Shown: positions 42,412 to 51,652, counted from the stretch's first letter. The stretch is DNA of 64,000 nt from Henriciella litoralis (GCF_002088935.1 NZ_NCSS01000006.1:1086407-1150406); one strand, 5' to 3'. The notes: generated from the sequence alone by a model not told the origin. Made by a program: numbers and translations.

Positions 42412-43920
42412 TCATGCCGCACTGAGAGACCCGACGACACGAAGGCCCGTCGTTCTTTCGACGGAGCGCGCGGTTACAAATCCGCGCCGTGTCAGCGCCC
42501 AGAGCAGTCCTGCGAGAAGCGCGGTAAACCCAGCAAACAGGAAGCCAAGCGCCGCGACAGGCGTGCGCAGGCTCTTGCCCTTGATCGGCACACGCGCCGG
42601 CTCAAGCACACGCACACTGTCCGCCGTCTGACCCGACAGCTCCGACAGCGCCCGCTCCTCAACTTCACGCACCGAGAAATTCTCAACATTGCGTTCCATC
42701 AGCGTCTTGCGGCGCTGCAATTCCTGCCACTCAGGCGTCAGTTCATTCAGCCGGCGCAGACGGGCTTCCACCCCGGCCAGCTGACGGCGCAGCTCAGCAC
42801 CTTGCAACTGAAGCGACTGGGCTTCGGCATTCAGGTTCGAGGCGGCCTGCTCAACCTGCTGATAGACTGGGTTGGGCCCACGGCGCGTGGTGCCAGACAA
42901 GCCTCCACGACCATTCAGATACTCTTCAATCTTTTCGATCCGCGTATCGATGGCCTGCACCGCTCGCGACTCCGGCGTGTAGCGCGCCAGCAGGTCTTCA
43001 CGTTCAATCCGCAGCTCGATCAGCTTCTGCGCAGAATTATCCTCGACATAGAGGTTCTGCTGCGGCTCCATCGTCGCCAGCTGCTGATTGTAGATATCAA
43101 GCTGGCCTTCAACCGCGCTCGCGCGGGACTGGTTGGTCAGCAGCTCGCCCGAAACCGTGGCGTAGAGCTGCTGCGCCGTCTGGCGCTCGCTTTCAAAATC
43201 ACCGATTTCATTGGAAGCTAGGAATTGGCGAATTTCGTCTTCAACGTCCAGCAACTGGCCTTCGAATTTCTTGCGCTGATTTCCAAGGCTGGCAGATCCG
43301 TTTGTCGCGAATACCTCGTTTCGATAGTCGAGATATGCGCCAATCCAGGCATTCAGCAGTTCAGCCGAGAGCTGCGCATTTTCATGCTCCAGCGCCGTCC
43401 CGATCACAGGTGTTTTCGGCGCCGTCCCGGACTTGAAACTCTTGCGAAGCGTCGCGACGGCTTTCTGGAATGTTTCCTCGGCAATCGCATCATGAGCGTC
43501 TGGCGGCGTTTCAGCCATCTGCTTGTTCATCGCCTCGACGAGCTTGGGATAGACCCGCTCCAGCGGAAACTTTGCAAGCGCGCGTTCGGCCACAACCGGG
43601 CTGCGCAGGACTTCAAGCTCGGCCTGAATAAGCAGCTCCTCTTCCGGCGCGACCGGCGACTCCGAGCCCACGCGAGGGCGATAGACGTTCTCGTCGCCCA
43701 TCCGCACATAGAGCCGCGAATTGGCTTCATAAGACTTTGGCATCTGGAGCGCAGCCAGGATGCCCAGAAGAAAAATTGGAATAAAAACAGCAATCATCAG
43801 CCATTTGGCGCGCCAAAGCTGAATCACCAATTCCATCGGACCGATCTTCGGGCGCTGACGCATAACGCCGGAATGATCTTTCGACCCGCCGGTAACGCCC
43901 CAGTCTGATGAACTACTCAT
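42412..43920 (-). CDS. hfsA: Wzz/GNVR-type polysaccharide chain-length and export protein
   Basis: A 502-residue inner-membrane protein of the polysaccharide co-polymerase class. It has an N-terminal membrane segment (LMIAVFIPIFLLGILAAL, about 41-58), a long periplasmic coiled coil (about 200-440, many Glu, Gln and Arg heptads such as QLQGAELRRQLAGVEARLRRL), and a second membrane segment near 457-480. It ends with an RRGFVTARSVERTTGLRVVG tail that would face the cytoplasmic partner HfsB. It determines chain length and links polymer to the outer-membrane exporter. It is divergent from hfsD across a 124-bp spacer. Confidence 0.87.
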   Translation of the reverse strand: MSSSSDWGVTGGSKDHSGVMRQRPKIGPMELVIQLWRAKWLMIAVFIPIFLLGILAALQMPKSYEANSRLYVRMGDENVYRPRVGSESPVAPEEELLIQAELEVLRSPVVAERALAKFPLERVYPKLVEAMNKQMAETPPDAHDAIAEETFQKAVATLRKSFKSGTAPKTPVIGTALEHENAQLSAELLNAWIGAYLDYRNEVFATNGSASLGNQRKKFEGQLLDVEDEIRQFLASNEIGDFESERQTAQQLYATVSGELLTNQSRASAVEGQLDIYNQQLATMEPQQNLYVEDNSAQKLIELRIEREDLLARYTPESRAVQAIDTRIEKIEEYLNGRGGLSGTTRRGPNPVYQQVEQAASNLNAEAQSLQLQGAELRRQLAGVEARLRRLNELTPEWQELQRRKTLMERNVENFSVREVEERALSELSGQTADSVRVLEPARVPIKGKSLRTPVAALGFLFAGFTALLAGLLWALTRRGFVTARSVERTTGLRVVGSLSAA

Positions 43921-44044
43921 AATGCAAACCCGTCCGGTTTATCTTGGTTTCCGAATTACTGACCCATGCGGCTTGATAATTCCTTAAACATTAACGTTGA
44001 CCTTCAGCGCCTCGATATCCCACGTTCGCCAGGCAGGTGATTGA

Positions 44045-44749
44045 ATGCGAAGTCTCCTCATTTCAACGGCCATCGTTCTTGGTGCGTGCCAGAACGTGAC
44101 CCCGGTCAATTCGACTTATTTTCCGGTCGCGGACTGGCGTCATGAGGATGGCGCTGACCAGCCTTACCTGCTGGCGCCTGGGGACACGATTCAACTGGTC
44201 TTCCATTCAGCACCAGAGCTCGACCGCGAGGTCAAGATTGCGCCGGATGGCAGCATCTCGCTTCCCTTTATCGGCGCCGTGCAGGCTTCAGCGCGCACCT
44301 CCGATGAACTTCAGGACCTTTTGCTCACCGCCTATTCAAATGAATTGCGCGATCCGCAGCTCGATGTGATCCCGGTCGGGTTTGATAGCCAGCGCATCTT
44401 TGTCGGCGGCGAGGTTGCGACGCCAGGCATGATGGAGCTTCCAGGTCAGATTGATCCACTACAGGCGATTATCATGGCGGGCGGATTTACAGACCGCGCC
44501 AAGCCGCAAAATGTCGCTTTGATGCGGCGTATGCCAGGCGGCGAAGTCATGACAGCCGTGATCGACGTCAATGCCGGGATCAACGATCCGCGCCTGGCCA
44601 GCTTTACGCCGTTGCGGCGCTTTGATGTGGTGTATGTCCCACGTTCTGCGATCGCCCAAGAAAACCTGCTCATGCAGCAATGGTTTCGCTCTGCGCTACC
44701 GATCGACTTTTCACTCTACTATGACATTGCGGGCGGCCTGCGCCGCTAG
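44045..44749 (+). CDS. hfsD: Polysaccharide export outer-membrane lipoprotein (Wza-like)
   Basis: A 234-residue lipoprotein (lipobox VLGAC at about residue 15). The Poly_export domain contains YLLAPGDTIQLVFHSAPELDREVKIAPDGSISLPFIG (about 41-77) and two SLBB-like regions, RIFVGGEVATPGMMELPG and the following repeat. It should form the outer-membrane channel. It is shorter than E. coli Wza, which is usual for HfsD/GumB-type proteins. AGGTG precedes the ATG. It is transcribed away from hfsA, so the two export halves share one intergenic control region (43921-44044). Confidence 0.87.
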   Translation: MRSLLISTAIVLGACQNVTPVNSTYFPVADWRHEDGADQPYLLAPGDTIQLVFHSAPELDREVKIAPDGSISLPFIGAVQASARTSDELQDLLLTAYSNELRDPQLDVIPVGFDSQRIFVGGEVATPGMMELPGQIDPLQAIIMAGGFTDRAKPQNVALMRRMPGGEVMTAVIDVNAGINDPRLASFTPLRRFDVVYVPRSAIAQENLLMQQWFRSALPIDFSLYYDIAGGLRR

Positions 44750-44892
44750 GTCTTCAGCGCGGTCTCAGCCTGTCGCTGGCGAGACACTTCTGTTTCGGCT
44801 GCCGTCACCCCACGTCCGGCGAACCTTATAGGTTCAGATCCGCTAAACCATGCTGGTCGATATCGACATCGATCTGCACGTGCGGGATCTGT

Positions 44893-45171
44893 CTAGTTCA
44901 TCAGGTTGAGCCAGTCGCGGGCAGACTTCAGCGCCTGCTTGATCTCTTCGCTTGAGAGAACCTCAGCCATTTGCTGGCGATATTCCTTGGCTTCTTCAGA
45001 GCCTTTGAGAACGGCAAGGTTAAACCACTTGTGCGCGGCAACCATGTCGACATCAACGCCGACGCCGGTCGAATAGGCAAGGCCGACACGATAAAGCTCG
45101 TCGCCCGTTGCGCTGTTGCAGCTGATCCCTGTTTCCGGCGCTACATCAAGCGCCATGTCTGAATATGGCAT
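44893..45171 (-). CDS. Small Sel1-repeat protein
   Basis: A 92-residue protein with one Sel1-like repeat, DELYRVGLAYSTGVGVDVDMVAAHKWFNLAVLKGSEEA (about residues 24-61), followed by a helical tail. There is no signal peptide, so it is probably cytoplasmic. Sel1 units mediate protein contacts; the partner is unknown. It stands alone between the export gene (convergent) and the IPNS-like gene (divergent). Confidence 0.78.
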   Translation of the reverse strand: MPYSDMALDVAPETGISCNSATGDELYRVGLAYSTGVGVDVDMVAAHKWFNLAVLKGSEEAKEYRQQMAEVLSSEEIKQALKSARDWLNLMN

Positions 45172-45496
45172 AGTCTTCTTCTTTCTACCCTTTGCCTCGG
45201 AAGTCCTCTTTTGGGACTTTTGATCCGGGCGGTTAAACCATCACGTCACGCCTCGGTGACAGGGTTGAGATTGAACTCAGACATTTGCGCTTTGGTTAAC
45301 AGGAAAACCCGAAAAGCCCCTATGTGTTAATGGCTTAGCCCGATATCTTTACAAAGGACGCGAATGACGGGCCTTCTGTTACAGTCTTGGTGAACATCCA
45401 GCTTTGGATTGGCGGTCGCCGCGTCTATCCTGAAGTCTGGAAAGACCGGCCCGTTTGACGTTTCGCAGCCGGCCAAAAGCAGGTTAGACTGGCAAA
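45172..45496. other. Intergenic region between divergent genes
   Basis: These 325 bp separate the Sel1 gene and the IPNS-like oxygenase gene and must carry both promoters. I see no ORF with coding character. A small hairpin (AAGTCC with GGACTT, near 45210-45230) followed by TTTT is present. No clear operator was found. Confidence 0.4.
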
Positions 45497-46438
45497 ATGA
45501 CTGATTTCTTCGAACCGATCCCGTTTCCCCTTTGGAAAACCGACAAGGCAGCCTTTGCTGAAAAGCTTGGCCGCTCCTTCCGTGAAACAGGGTTTGCCGT
45601 CATTGCCGGCCATCCCATCGATGCAGCCGTCATCGACCGCGCCAATGATGCCGCGAAAGACTTCTTCAAGCTGGACGCCGACACGAAGGAAAAATACCAC
45701 GACGCTCCGGGTGGCCGTCAGCGAGGCTACACGCCCTTCGCCACGGAAAATGCCAAGGGCCAGAAAGCCGCTGACCTGAAAGAGTTCTGGCATACCGGAC
45801 GCAAGCTTCCCGAAGACTCCAGATATCGCCAGACGATGAAGGATACGCCCGTCGTGCCAGAAGTACCGACCTTCGATCCGGCCACGCGCGCCTTCTATGA
45901 TGAGCTGGACGAGTTTGGCCGCACGCTGCTGCGCGCCGTCGCGCTTCATCTTGAGCTGCCTGAAGACTGGTTCGACGATAAGGTCGAGATGGGCAACTCC
46001 ATCCTACGACTGCTTCACTATCCGCCGCAGGACAACCCGCCGCCCGCCGGCACCGTCCGCGCCGCCGCGCATGAGGACATCAATGTCATCACGCTCCTGC
46101 TCGGCGCCGAAGAGGCAGGCCTTGAGGTCAAGCACCGCTCGGGCAAATGGCTCGCCGTCAATCCGCCGCCGGACGCACTCGTCATCAATTGCGGTGACAT
46201 GCTTCAGCGCCTGACCGGCGGCGTCCTGCCCTCAACGACCCATCGCGTCGTCAATCCTGAGCCAGCGCGCGCCAAATTTCCACGCTACTCGACGCCCTTC
46301 TTCCTGCATTTCAATCAGGACTTTGTGATTGAGCAGCTACCGCAATGCCTCGCAGAAGGCGGCAAGGCTGAGCCGCCGATCACCGCGCAGGATTATCTGA
46401 TGGAACGCCTCCGCGAGATCGGACTCGTGAAGGCTTGA
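45497..46438 (+). CDS. Isopenicillin-N-synthase-family Fe(II)/2-oxoglutarate oxygenase
   Basis: A 313-residue oxygenase. The N-terminal DIOX_N domain is FAVIAGHPIDAAVIDRANDAAKDFF. The iron ligands are His and Asp in AAHEDINVITLLLG (about 193-195) and the distal His in PSTTHRVVNP (about 248). The cosubstrate-binding RxS motif is in FPRYSTPFFLHF. Enzymes of this group hydroxylate, oxidise or cyclise small molecules. Its stop overlaps the start of a methyltransferase gene by 4 nt, suggesting they act on one metabolite. Substrate unknown. Confidence 0.88.
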   Translation: MTDFFEPIPFPLWKTDKAAFAEKLGRSFRETGFAVIAGHPIDAAVIDRANDAAKDFFKLDADTKEKYHDAPGGRQRGYTPFATENAKGQKAADLKEFWHTGRKLPEDSRYRQTMKDTPVVPEVPTFDPATRAFYDELDEFGRTLLRAVALHLELPEDWFDDKVEMGNSILRLLHYPPQDNPPPAGTVRAAAHEDINVITLLLGAEEAGLEVKHRSGKWLAVNPPPDALVINCGDMLQRLTGGVLPSTTHRVVNPEPARAKFPRYSTPFFLHFNQDFVIEQLPQCLAEGGKAEPPITAQDYLMERLREIGLVKA

Positions 46439-47181
46439 GCCAGACACCAGACCGCTTCTTCAACGAGGCAAAGCTCGCCCGGCTCTATGATGCGATCTGC
46501 GAAACGGCAGGCCGCGAAGACTACGACTTTTACCTGCCGCATATCGTGGCTGCAGACAGCGTGCTCGATATCGGCTGCGGCACTGGCACGCTGCTCGAAG
46601 AAGCTTGCACCGCAGGCCACAAAGGCAGCCTCACCGGGATCGACCCGGCAGAGGGCATGATGGAGGTCGCACGAACGAAACCCGGCATCGACTGGGTGTG
46701 CGGCTTTCTCGAAATGCAGAACTGGGAGAACCGGTTCGACCTCGCCATCATGACCGGCCATGCCTTCCAGGTCCTGATCGAGGATGCGGCCATCGCCAGT
46801 TTCCTTGCCGCCGTTCACCGCGCCCTGAAGCCCGGCGGCCGCTTCGCCTTCGAGACCCGCAATCCCGGCGCCCGCGCTTGGGACAGCTGGACCAGCGACC
46901 GGGCGAAAGAGATCACGGTCGACAATAAGAGCTACACAGATCGGCGAGACGTCATTCGTCCCTTTGACGGCCAGACTGTCACTTTTACCCACACATTCTC
47001 CGCGCCCCACTGGCCGGAACCAGAAGTGAGCACAAGCACGCTGCGCTTCATGTCCGTGGATGCTTTGAACGCAGCGCTCAATGAGGCCGGCTTCTCTCTC
47101 CACGCCCAGTATGGCGACTGGGATGCATCGCCCGTAACCGAAACCAGCCCCGAAATCATCACGATCGCCGAAAAAGCCTGA
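46435..47181 (+). CDS. Class I SAM-dependent methyltransferase
   Basis: A 248-residue methyltransferase. Motif I is VLDIGCGTGTLLEEA (about 43-57), the acidic residue binding the ribose is in LTGIDPAEGMMEVA, motif II is FDLAIMTGHAFQVL and motif III is RALKPGGRFAFETRNPG. It starts at TTG 46435, forming a TTGA overlap with the stop codon of the oxygenase gene, with GAAGG just upstream. Translation is therefore coupled. The substrate cannot be read from sequence. A role modifying the product of the oxygenase is inference. Confidence 0.87.
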   Translation: MSQTPDRFFNEAKLARLYDAICETAGREDYDFYLPHIVAADSVLDIGCGTGTLLEEACTAGHKGSLTGIDPAEGMMEVARTKPGIDWVCGFLEMQNWENRFDLAIMTGHAFQVLIEDAAIASFLAAVHRALKPGGRFAFETRNPGARAWDSWTSDRAKEITVDNKSYTDRRDVIRPFDGQTVTFTHTFSAPHWPEPEVSTSTLRFMSVDALNAALNEAGFSLHAQYGDWDASPVTETSPEIITIAEKA

Positions 47182-48139
47182 CCTTCGCCCCCGTCGATGA
47201 AGGCAGCTCCCCCCGAAAACGCGTCAGATTAGTTCGCCTTTCGAAATCCAGCACCTCAGCCTGTCGTCATCCCGGACTTGATCCGGGACCCAGCTCCCCA
47301 CATCCGATCTTCCCCGCGAAGGCGGGGATCTTAGCCAAGAAGGGCGCGACGCTAGGCTTACGAGGTCCCCGCCCCTCATCCTGAGCGAAGTCGAACCACG
47401 TCGGGGAGGATCGGACAATGGGTACAAGCCACGCCATCTCACAAAATCCATCCTGTGCCCCGAAGCCCTTGGCGACGGGCGTTCTGCGGGTTGGGGTAAT
47501 CTTGAAGCGTTCCAATCAACACGCCGCAGACCCCTGCGCAGGCAGGGGTCCATGGACCAAAGTCTCGCCGTTGCGCATCAGATGAAGCTAACACCATGGA
47601 TACCTGCCTTCGCAGGTATCTGCGGATCGTCTCGATAAAATCCATCCCACACCTTTGCGCCCCGTCTATAACCGCTCTCACCTCATCTTCTGACAGGGCG
47701 GTCCGGACCGGCCGGGTGGAGGTGAGGCGCGGAAACGACCGGTCGCTGCGGGCAGGGTTTAACGAAGCCTGCCAATGTGGTCCGGCGCCTGTAGTAAGCA
47801 CCCGTGGGCGACAGCTCTCCCACGGACGGTCTCTCGGCGGCCTTGCGTATGATGCGTAGGGGCAAGGTTTCGCGGGCGCGTCTGGAACAGGCGCTTATCT
47901 AGCTGGCCGAAAGGCTGGCACTCCCATCAGCGTCCATTCAAGACGCGCCTGGCCCTGTCATCTTAGGCGGGGGAGTTCATGCGGAACGCCAGCGGGGTCC
48001 CGCGTGGCGATTTTGGCGCTTGGGGTCCCGGTCTCGAACATTGGGAAACTGTATACTTTCCGCAATCTCCTCTCCAGCGGGCAGGCTCCATAAAGGCCAC
48101 ACCAGACAAGAGCTGGAACCCAAAGAAGGAGACTATAAA
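47182..48139. repeat. Repeat-rich non-coding region
   Basis: This stretch of about 960 bp has no convincing gene. It contains short palindromes of the kind scattered between alphaproteobacterial genes: TCCCGGA-CTTGA-TCCGGGA at 47270-47288, CCCCGCGAAGGCGGGGAT near 47308, a half copy of the TCATCCTGAGCGAAGTCGAA repeat near 47377-47396 whose full inverted form is at 52564-52644, CCCCTGCGCAGGCAGGGG near 47534, and a CCTTCGCAGG element near 47606. Frames through it encode only translated repeats. The right end carries the promoter and AAGGAG ribosome-binding site of the PepSY gene. Confidence 0.65.
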
Positions 48140-48442
48140 ATGAAACTTGCAGCAAAATCCGCCCTCACAGCCCTGTTCATCGGTGGCACCGCGACCGCTG
48201 GCCTCGCCATGGCGGACATTGAAGACGCCCGCGCCCTGTCCGAGGCCACGATAAGCCTCACGGACGCCATCGCGGCCGCGGAGACCCACACTGGCGGAAC
48301 CGCCTACGAGGCTCAGATCGAAGACGATTCATTTTCGCCTGAGTTTGAAGTCGGCATTGTCGCAGACAACCTCATCTATGAGGTGCGCGTCGACGGGAAT
48401 ACCGGAGAGGTCATCTCGGCTCGCGAAGATCGCGACGACTAG
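48140..48442 (+). CDS. Periplasmic PepSY-domain protein
   Basis: A 100-residue exported protein: signal peptide MKLAAKSALTALFIGGTATAGLAMA, then a single PepSY unit with SLTDAIAAAETHTGGTAYEAQIEDD and YEVRVDGNTGEVISAREDRDD. The mature protein is very acidic, so it may bind cations. I start at ATG 48140, with AAGGAG 7 nt upstream. It precedes a response regulator and histidine kinase gene pair, with a hairpin between. Such small PepSY proteins are often controlled by, and modulate, the neighbouring two-component system. Confidence 0.88.
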   Translation: MKLAAKSALTALFIGGTATAGLAMADIEDARALSEATISLTDAIAAAETHTGGTAYEAQIEDDSFSPEFEVGIVADNLIYEVRVDGNTGEVISAREDRDD

Positions 48443-48469
48443 CCCAATTCGACCCATGGATTACTTTCG

Positions 48470-48495
48470 CCCTGTCACCCATCTGGGTGGCAGGG
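48470..48495 (+). terminator. Intercistronic hairpin after the PepSY gene
   Basis: CCCTGTCACCC at 48470-48480 pairs with GGGTGGCAGGG at 48485-48495 (one T-G pair) with a 4-nt loop, and CTTTCT follows. It would terminate part of the transcription from the PepSY promoter, so the two-component genes would be expressed less than the PepSY gene. Confidence 0.6.
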
Positions 48496-48518
48496 CTTTC
48501 TAGCGAGGACTTGTCCGC

Positions 48519-49193
48519 ATGCGCATCCTGCTAATCGAGGACGACCAGGAAACCGCCGACTACATCATGCGCGGTTTTCAGGAGTCCGGACAAGTCGTTG
48601 ACCATTCCGTTGACGGTCATGACGGGCTGATGATGGCAACTGACGCCGCTTACGACGTTCTGATCGTTGACCGCATGCTGCCCCGGCTGGACGGGCTGAA
48701 ACTCCTGTCCATGCTTCGCGCAGGCGGCAATACCAGCCCGGCGATCTTTCTGACGGCCGTTGGCGGTATTGATGATCGCGTCGAGGGGCTCGAAATCGCC
48801 GAAGACTATCTGGTCAAACCATTTGCGTTTGCGGAGCTTGAAGCGCGGGTAAAAGTGCTGCTACGCGACCGACAGGGGCAAACCGCTGAGGCCACCAGCC
48901 TCGCCACCGGCGACCTTACCCTGAACCGTCTCAACCGATCCGTTGAGCGTGCCGGTCAGGACATCAAGCTTCAACCAACCGAATTTCGCCTGCTAGAATT
49001 CATGCTGCGCAACAAGGGCAGCGTCGTGACCCGCACGATGCTGCTGGAAAACGTCTGGGACTTCAATTTCGACCCCCGCACCAACATCGTCGAGACCCAT
49101 ATCAGCCGGCTTCGGTCCAAGGTTGACCGCGGCTTTGACCGAGAGCTCATCCAGACGGTGCGCGGCGCAGGGTATCTCATCGAAGATGTATAG
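48519..49193 (+). CDS. OmpR-family response regulator
   Basis: A 224-residue regulator. The receiver domain has the acidic pair in LIEDDQ, the phosphorylation Asp in LIVDRMLPRLDG (about residue 51), the Thr in FLTAVGG and the Lys in YLVKPF. The segment GLEIAEDYLVKPF appears one residue shorter than the usual GxDAGADDYLxKPF. The C-terminal winged helix includes LQPTEFRLLEFMLRNKGSVVTRTMLLENVW and the recognition helix NIVETHISRLRSKV. Its end overlaps the kinase start by 8 nt. Confidence 0.93.
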   Translation: MRILLIEDDQETADYIMRGFQESGQVVDHSVDGHDGLMMATDAAYDVLIVDRMLPRLDGLKLLSMLRAGGNTSPAIFLTAVGGIDDRVEGLEIAEDYLVKPFAFAELEARVKVLLRDRQGQTAEATSLATGDLTLNRLNRSVERAGQDIKLQPTEFRLLEFMLRNKGSVVTRTMLLENVWDFNFDPRTNIVETHISRLRSKVDRGFDRELIQTVRGAGYLIEDV

Positions 49194-50511
49194 CTTCACC
49201 CGATCTTCCGGGTTTCGCCTGACGCTACTGGCGAGCGCCCTTTTCATTTTCTGCATGTCGTCGGTCGCCGTGTTTATCTATCTGGATGTCCGCGACGGGA
49301 TGGAAGACCAGCTGCGAAGCCAGGTCGCAGCAGAGACGCGGCAATTGATGGGCGACTATGCTGATGATGGCCTCGATGAATTGCGCCACGACATCAGCGA
49401 ACGTCTGGAACGCAATCCCGGTACCCGTTTGCGGTACACCTTGCAGAGCCCGGGCGGCGTCGCCCTGTTCGACAGGGTGCCCCTACCGCTTGAGGGCGGC
49501 TGGAGCCGGGTCGAACACCAGGAACAGACGCTCATTCAGCTGACGACTTCGCTGGACGAAGGCTACTTGCTCGGCGTCGCGGCTGACACCCGGTCAATCA
49601 AGGAGACCGCCGAGGCGCTTCGGCATGCGCTCCTGATCGTCATCATCCCGATGATTCTTCTGGCGGTCATCTGCGGCGCCATCATGAGTCGCAGATTTCT
49701 CTCCCGTGTCGAGCGGCTCCGGCAAACCGCAGACAGTATCGGCAAGGGGTCACTTTCCGCACGAATGGAGCTCAGCGGATCAGGCGACAATTTCGATGGC
49801 CTGATCTTCACGATTAACTCGATGCTCGACCGGATCGAGATGCTGGTTCACGAAGTCCGGCACACGGCAACCAACATTGCACATGACCTGCGGACCCCGC
49901 TCGGTCGCCTGCGCCAGCGCCTCGAAATCATCGAAGCGGACCAGACCGATGAGCACCTCCGCGAGAAAGTGCAGGATGCAACCGCCCTGCTGGATGAAAC
50001 CCTCGAGACGTTTGCGGCAATGCTGACCATCGCAGAACTAGACGCGGGCGCGATCGGCAAAAATCGCGAAAAGGTTGACCTGCCTGCCCTTCTTCATCGC
50101 ATGGCGGAAGCATTCGAGCCGGTGGCGTCAGAACATGGCAGTCACATAACTGTCGAAACAGACGGCCCGCAGGCGGCAACGGTCGATCGGGCTCTTTTTA
50201 ACCAGTTGCTTTCGAACCTGATTGAAAATGCCCTCCGCCATAATGCTGAAGGCATTTGCATCACCCTTTCATGCGGCCATGAGAATGGGCATGACTTTGT
50301 CAGCGTCCGTGACAATGGACGAGGCATTCCGTCCGGTCAGCACGACACAGTCATCAAACCATTCCGGCGACTGGACCCCAGCCGAACGGCCGCTGGGAGC
50401 GGCCTTGGTCTGACTTTGGCAGCGAGCATTGCCAGACACCACGGAGCTGAACTCCAACTCGTAACTCATTCACCGGGACTGGAGGTCAGGATCGTATTTG
50501 GTGCGAACTAA
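49186..50511 (+). CDS. Sensor histidine kinase
   Basis: A 441-residue membrane kinase starting at ATG 49186 inside the end of the regulator gene. It has a first membrane segment at about 13-33, a periplasmic sensor of about 110 residues and a second segment near 148-170. A HAMP linker (RRFLSRVERLRQTADSIGKG) and an H-box (IAHDLRTPLGRLRQRLE) follow. The ATPase domain has N-box LIENALRHNAEG, G1 DNGRGIP and G2 GSGLGLTLA. It should phosphorylate the adjacent OmpR-type regulator. The signal is unknown; the acidic PepSY protein encoded upstream suggests an envelope or cation signal. Confidence 0.93.
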   Translation: MYSFTRSSGFRLTLLASALFIFCMSSVAVFIYLDVRDGMEDQLRSQVAAETRQLMGDYADDGLDELRHDISERLERNPGTRLRYTLQSPGGVALFDRVPLPLEGGWSRVEHQEQTLIQLTTSLDEGYLLGVAADTRSIKETAEALRHALLIVIIPMILLAVICGAIMSRRFLSRVERLRQTADSIGKGSLSARMELSGSGDNFDGLIFTINSMLDRIEMLVHEVRHTATNIAHDLRTPLGRLRQRLEIIEADQTDEHLREKVQDATALLDETLETFAAMLTIAELDAGAIGKNREKVDLPALLHRMAEAFEPVASEHGSHITVETDGPQAATVDRALFNQLLSNLIENALRHNAEGICITLSCGHENGHDFVSVRDNGRGIPSGQHDTVIKPFRRLDPSRTAAGSGLGLTLAASIARHHGAELQLVTHSPGLEVRIVFGAN

Positions 50512-50629
50512 ACATACCAATCGTTGTCACCCGTCGTCGCGGCAGCTCTTGCATCCCGGCGCTATTGGTTCTGAATACGCAAACCGTCCCGCCAAGAGGA
50601 CGCCTGCAAACAACTAGGGAGCCCGCGCA

Positions 50630-51643
50630 ATGTTCGACAATAATGAATGGCTAAGCCAGCACCGCGAAGACGTGATCGATCCGGACCGCGAAATCGTCGA
50701 TCCGCACCATCACCTCTGGCCGAAGGGCAATGCCGCCGGCCTCGTCTATGATCTGGAAGAGCTCTGGTCCGACACCGAAGACGGCCACAACGTCACCCAG
50801 ACCATCTTCATGGAATGCGGATCATCCTATCGCGAAACCGGGCCGGATGAATTCAAGCCCATCGGCGAAACCGAATATATCGCAAAGGCGGCGGCCCTCT
50901 CGGCCCAAGACCCAAACAAGGCAACGATTGCCGCCTTTATCGGCCACGCAGACCTTCGCCTGCCCAATCTGGATGACATTCTCGACGCGCATATTGAGGC
51001 GGCCAATGGCCTCTTTCGCGGCATCCGCCATGCGGGCCCCTTCGACGCCGCCAGCGACCAGTTCACCATCAAACCGCGCGCGCCCGAAGGCCTCTACAAG
51101 GATGAAGCCTTCCGCCGCGGTGTCGCTCGGCTGGGTGAGCGCGGCATGACCTATGACACCTGGAATTATCACACGCAGATTCGCGACTTCGCAGACATCG
51201 CCGCTGCCGTTCCTGGCACCACAATGATCCTCGACCATTTCGGAACGCCGCTCGGCGTTGGCCCCTATACCGGCACGCACAAAGCGAATTTCGAGAAATG
51301 GAAAGACGACATCGCCGCCGTCGCGGAAAACCCGAACGTTTTCGCCAAGATCGGCGGGCTTGCCATGCCGGACAATGGCTTTGGCTGGAACACCCGCGAC
51401 ACGCCGGCGACCTCCGACGAGATCGTCGAGGCCCATGGCCCCTACTACCACCACACGATCAAATGCTTCGGCGCTGATCGCTGCATGTTCGAAAGCAATT
51501 TCCCGGTCGATCGTCTCTCGGTCAGCTACCGGGTCTACTGGAACGCCGCCAAGAAGATCGCCGCCGACTATTCCGAGCTTGAACAACAAGCCATGTTCAG
51601 CCGCGTCGCCCGCAAGGTCTACAAGATCGAACCGGAAAGCTGA
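50630..51643 (+). CDS. Amidohydrolase-2-family TIM-barrel hydrolase
   Basis: A 337-residue protein of the Amidohydro_2 family. The metal motif is IVDPHHHLW (HxH, about residues 25-29). Later metal or catalytic residues lie in LDHFGTPLG (His, about 202) and MFESNFPVD (about 286). Relatives include lactonases, for example 2-pyrone-4,6-dicarboxylate and fucono-lactone hydrolases, and decarboxylases. A strong AGGGAG precedes the ATG. It is 9 nt upstream of an enoyl-CoA hydratase-type gene, so the two probably form a small catabolic operon. The substrate is not evident. Confidence 0.87.
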   Translation: MFDNNEWLSQHREDVIDPDREIVDPHHHLWPKGNAAGLVYDLEELWSDTEDGHNVTQTIFMECGSSYRETGPDEFKPIGETEYIAKAAALSAQDPNKATIAAFIGHADLRLPNLDDILDAHIEAANGLFRGIRHAGPFDAASDQFTIKPRAPEGLYKDEAFRRGVARLGERGMTYDTWNYHTQIRDFADIAAAVPGTTMILDHFGTPLGVGPYTGTHKANFEKWKDDIAAVAENPNVFAKIGGLAMPDNGFGWNTRDTPATSDEIVEAHGPYYHHTIKCFGADRCMFESNFPVDRLSVSYRVYWNAAKKIAADYSELEQQAMFSRVARKVYKIEPES

Positions 51644-51652
51644 GGCGCCATC

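Noticed and set aside
42328..43908. Plus-strand open frames opposite the chain-length protein gene
   Set aside because: They mirror the coiled-coil-coding strand and have no independent features.
47439..47801. Minus-strand open frame in the repeat-rich gap, possible relic gene
   Set aside because: Its product is mostly translated palindromic repeats. I could not find a consistent domain, so I treat the region as non-coding.
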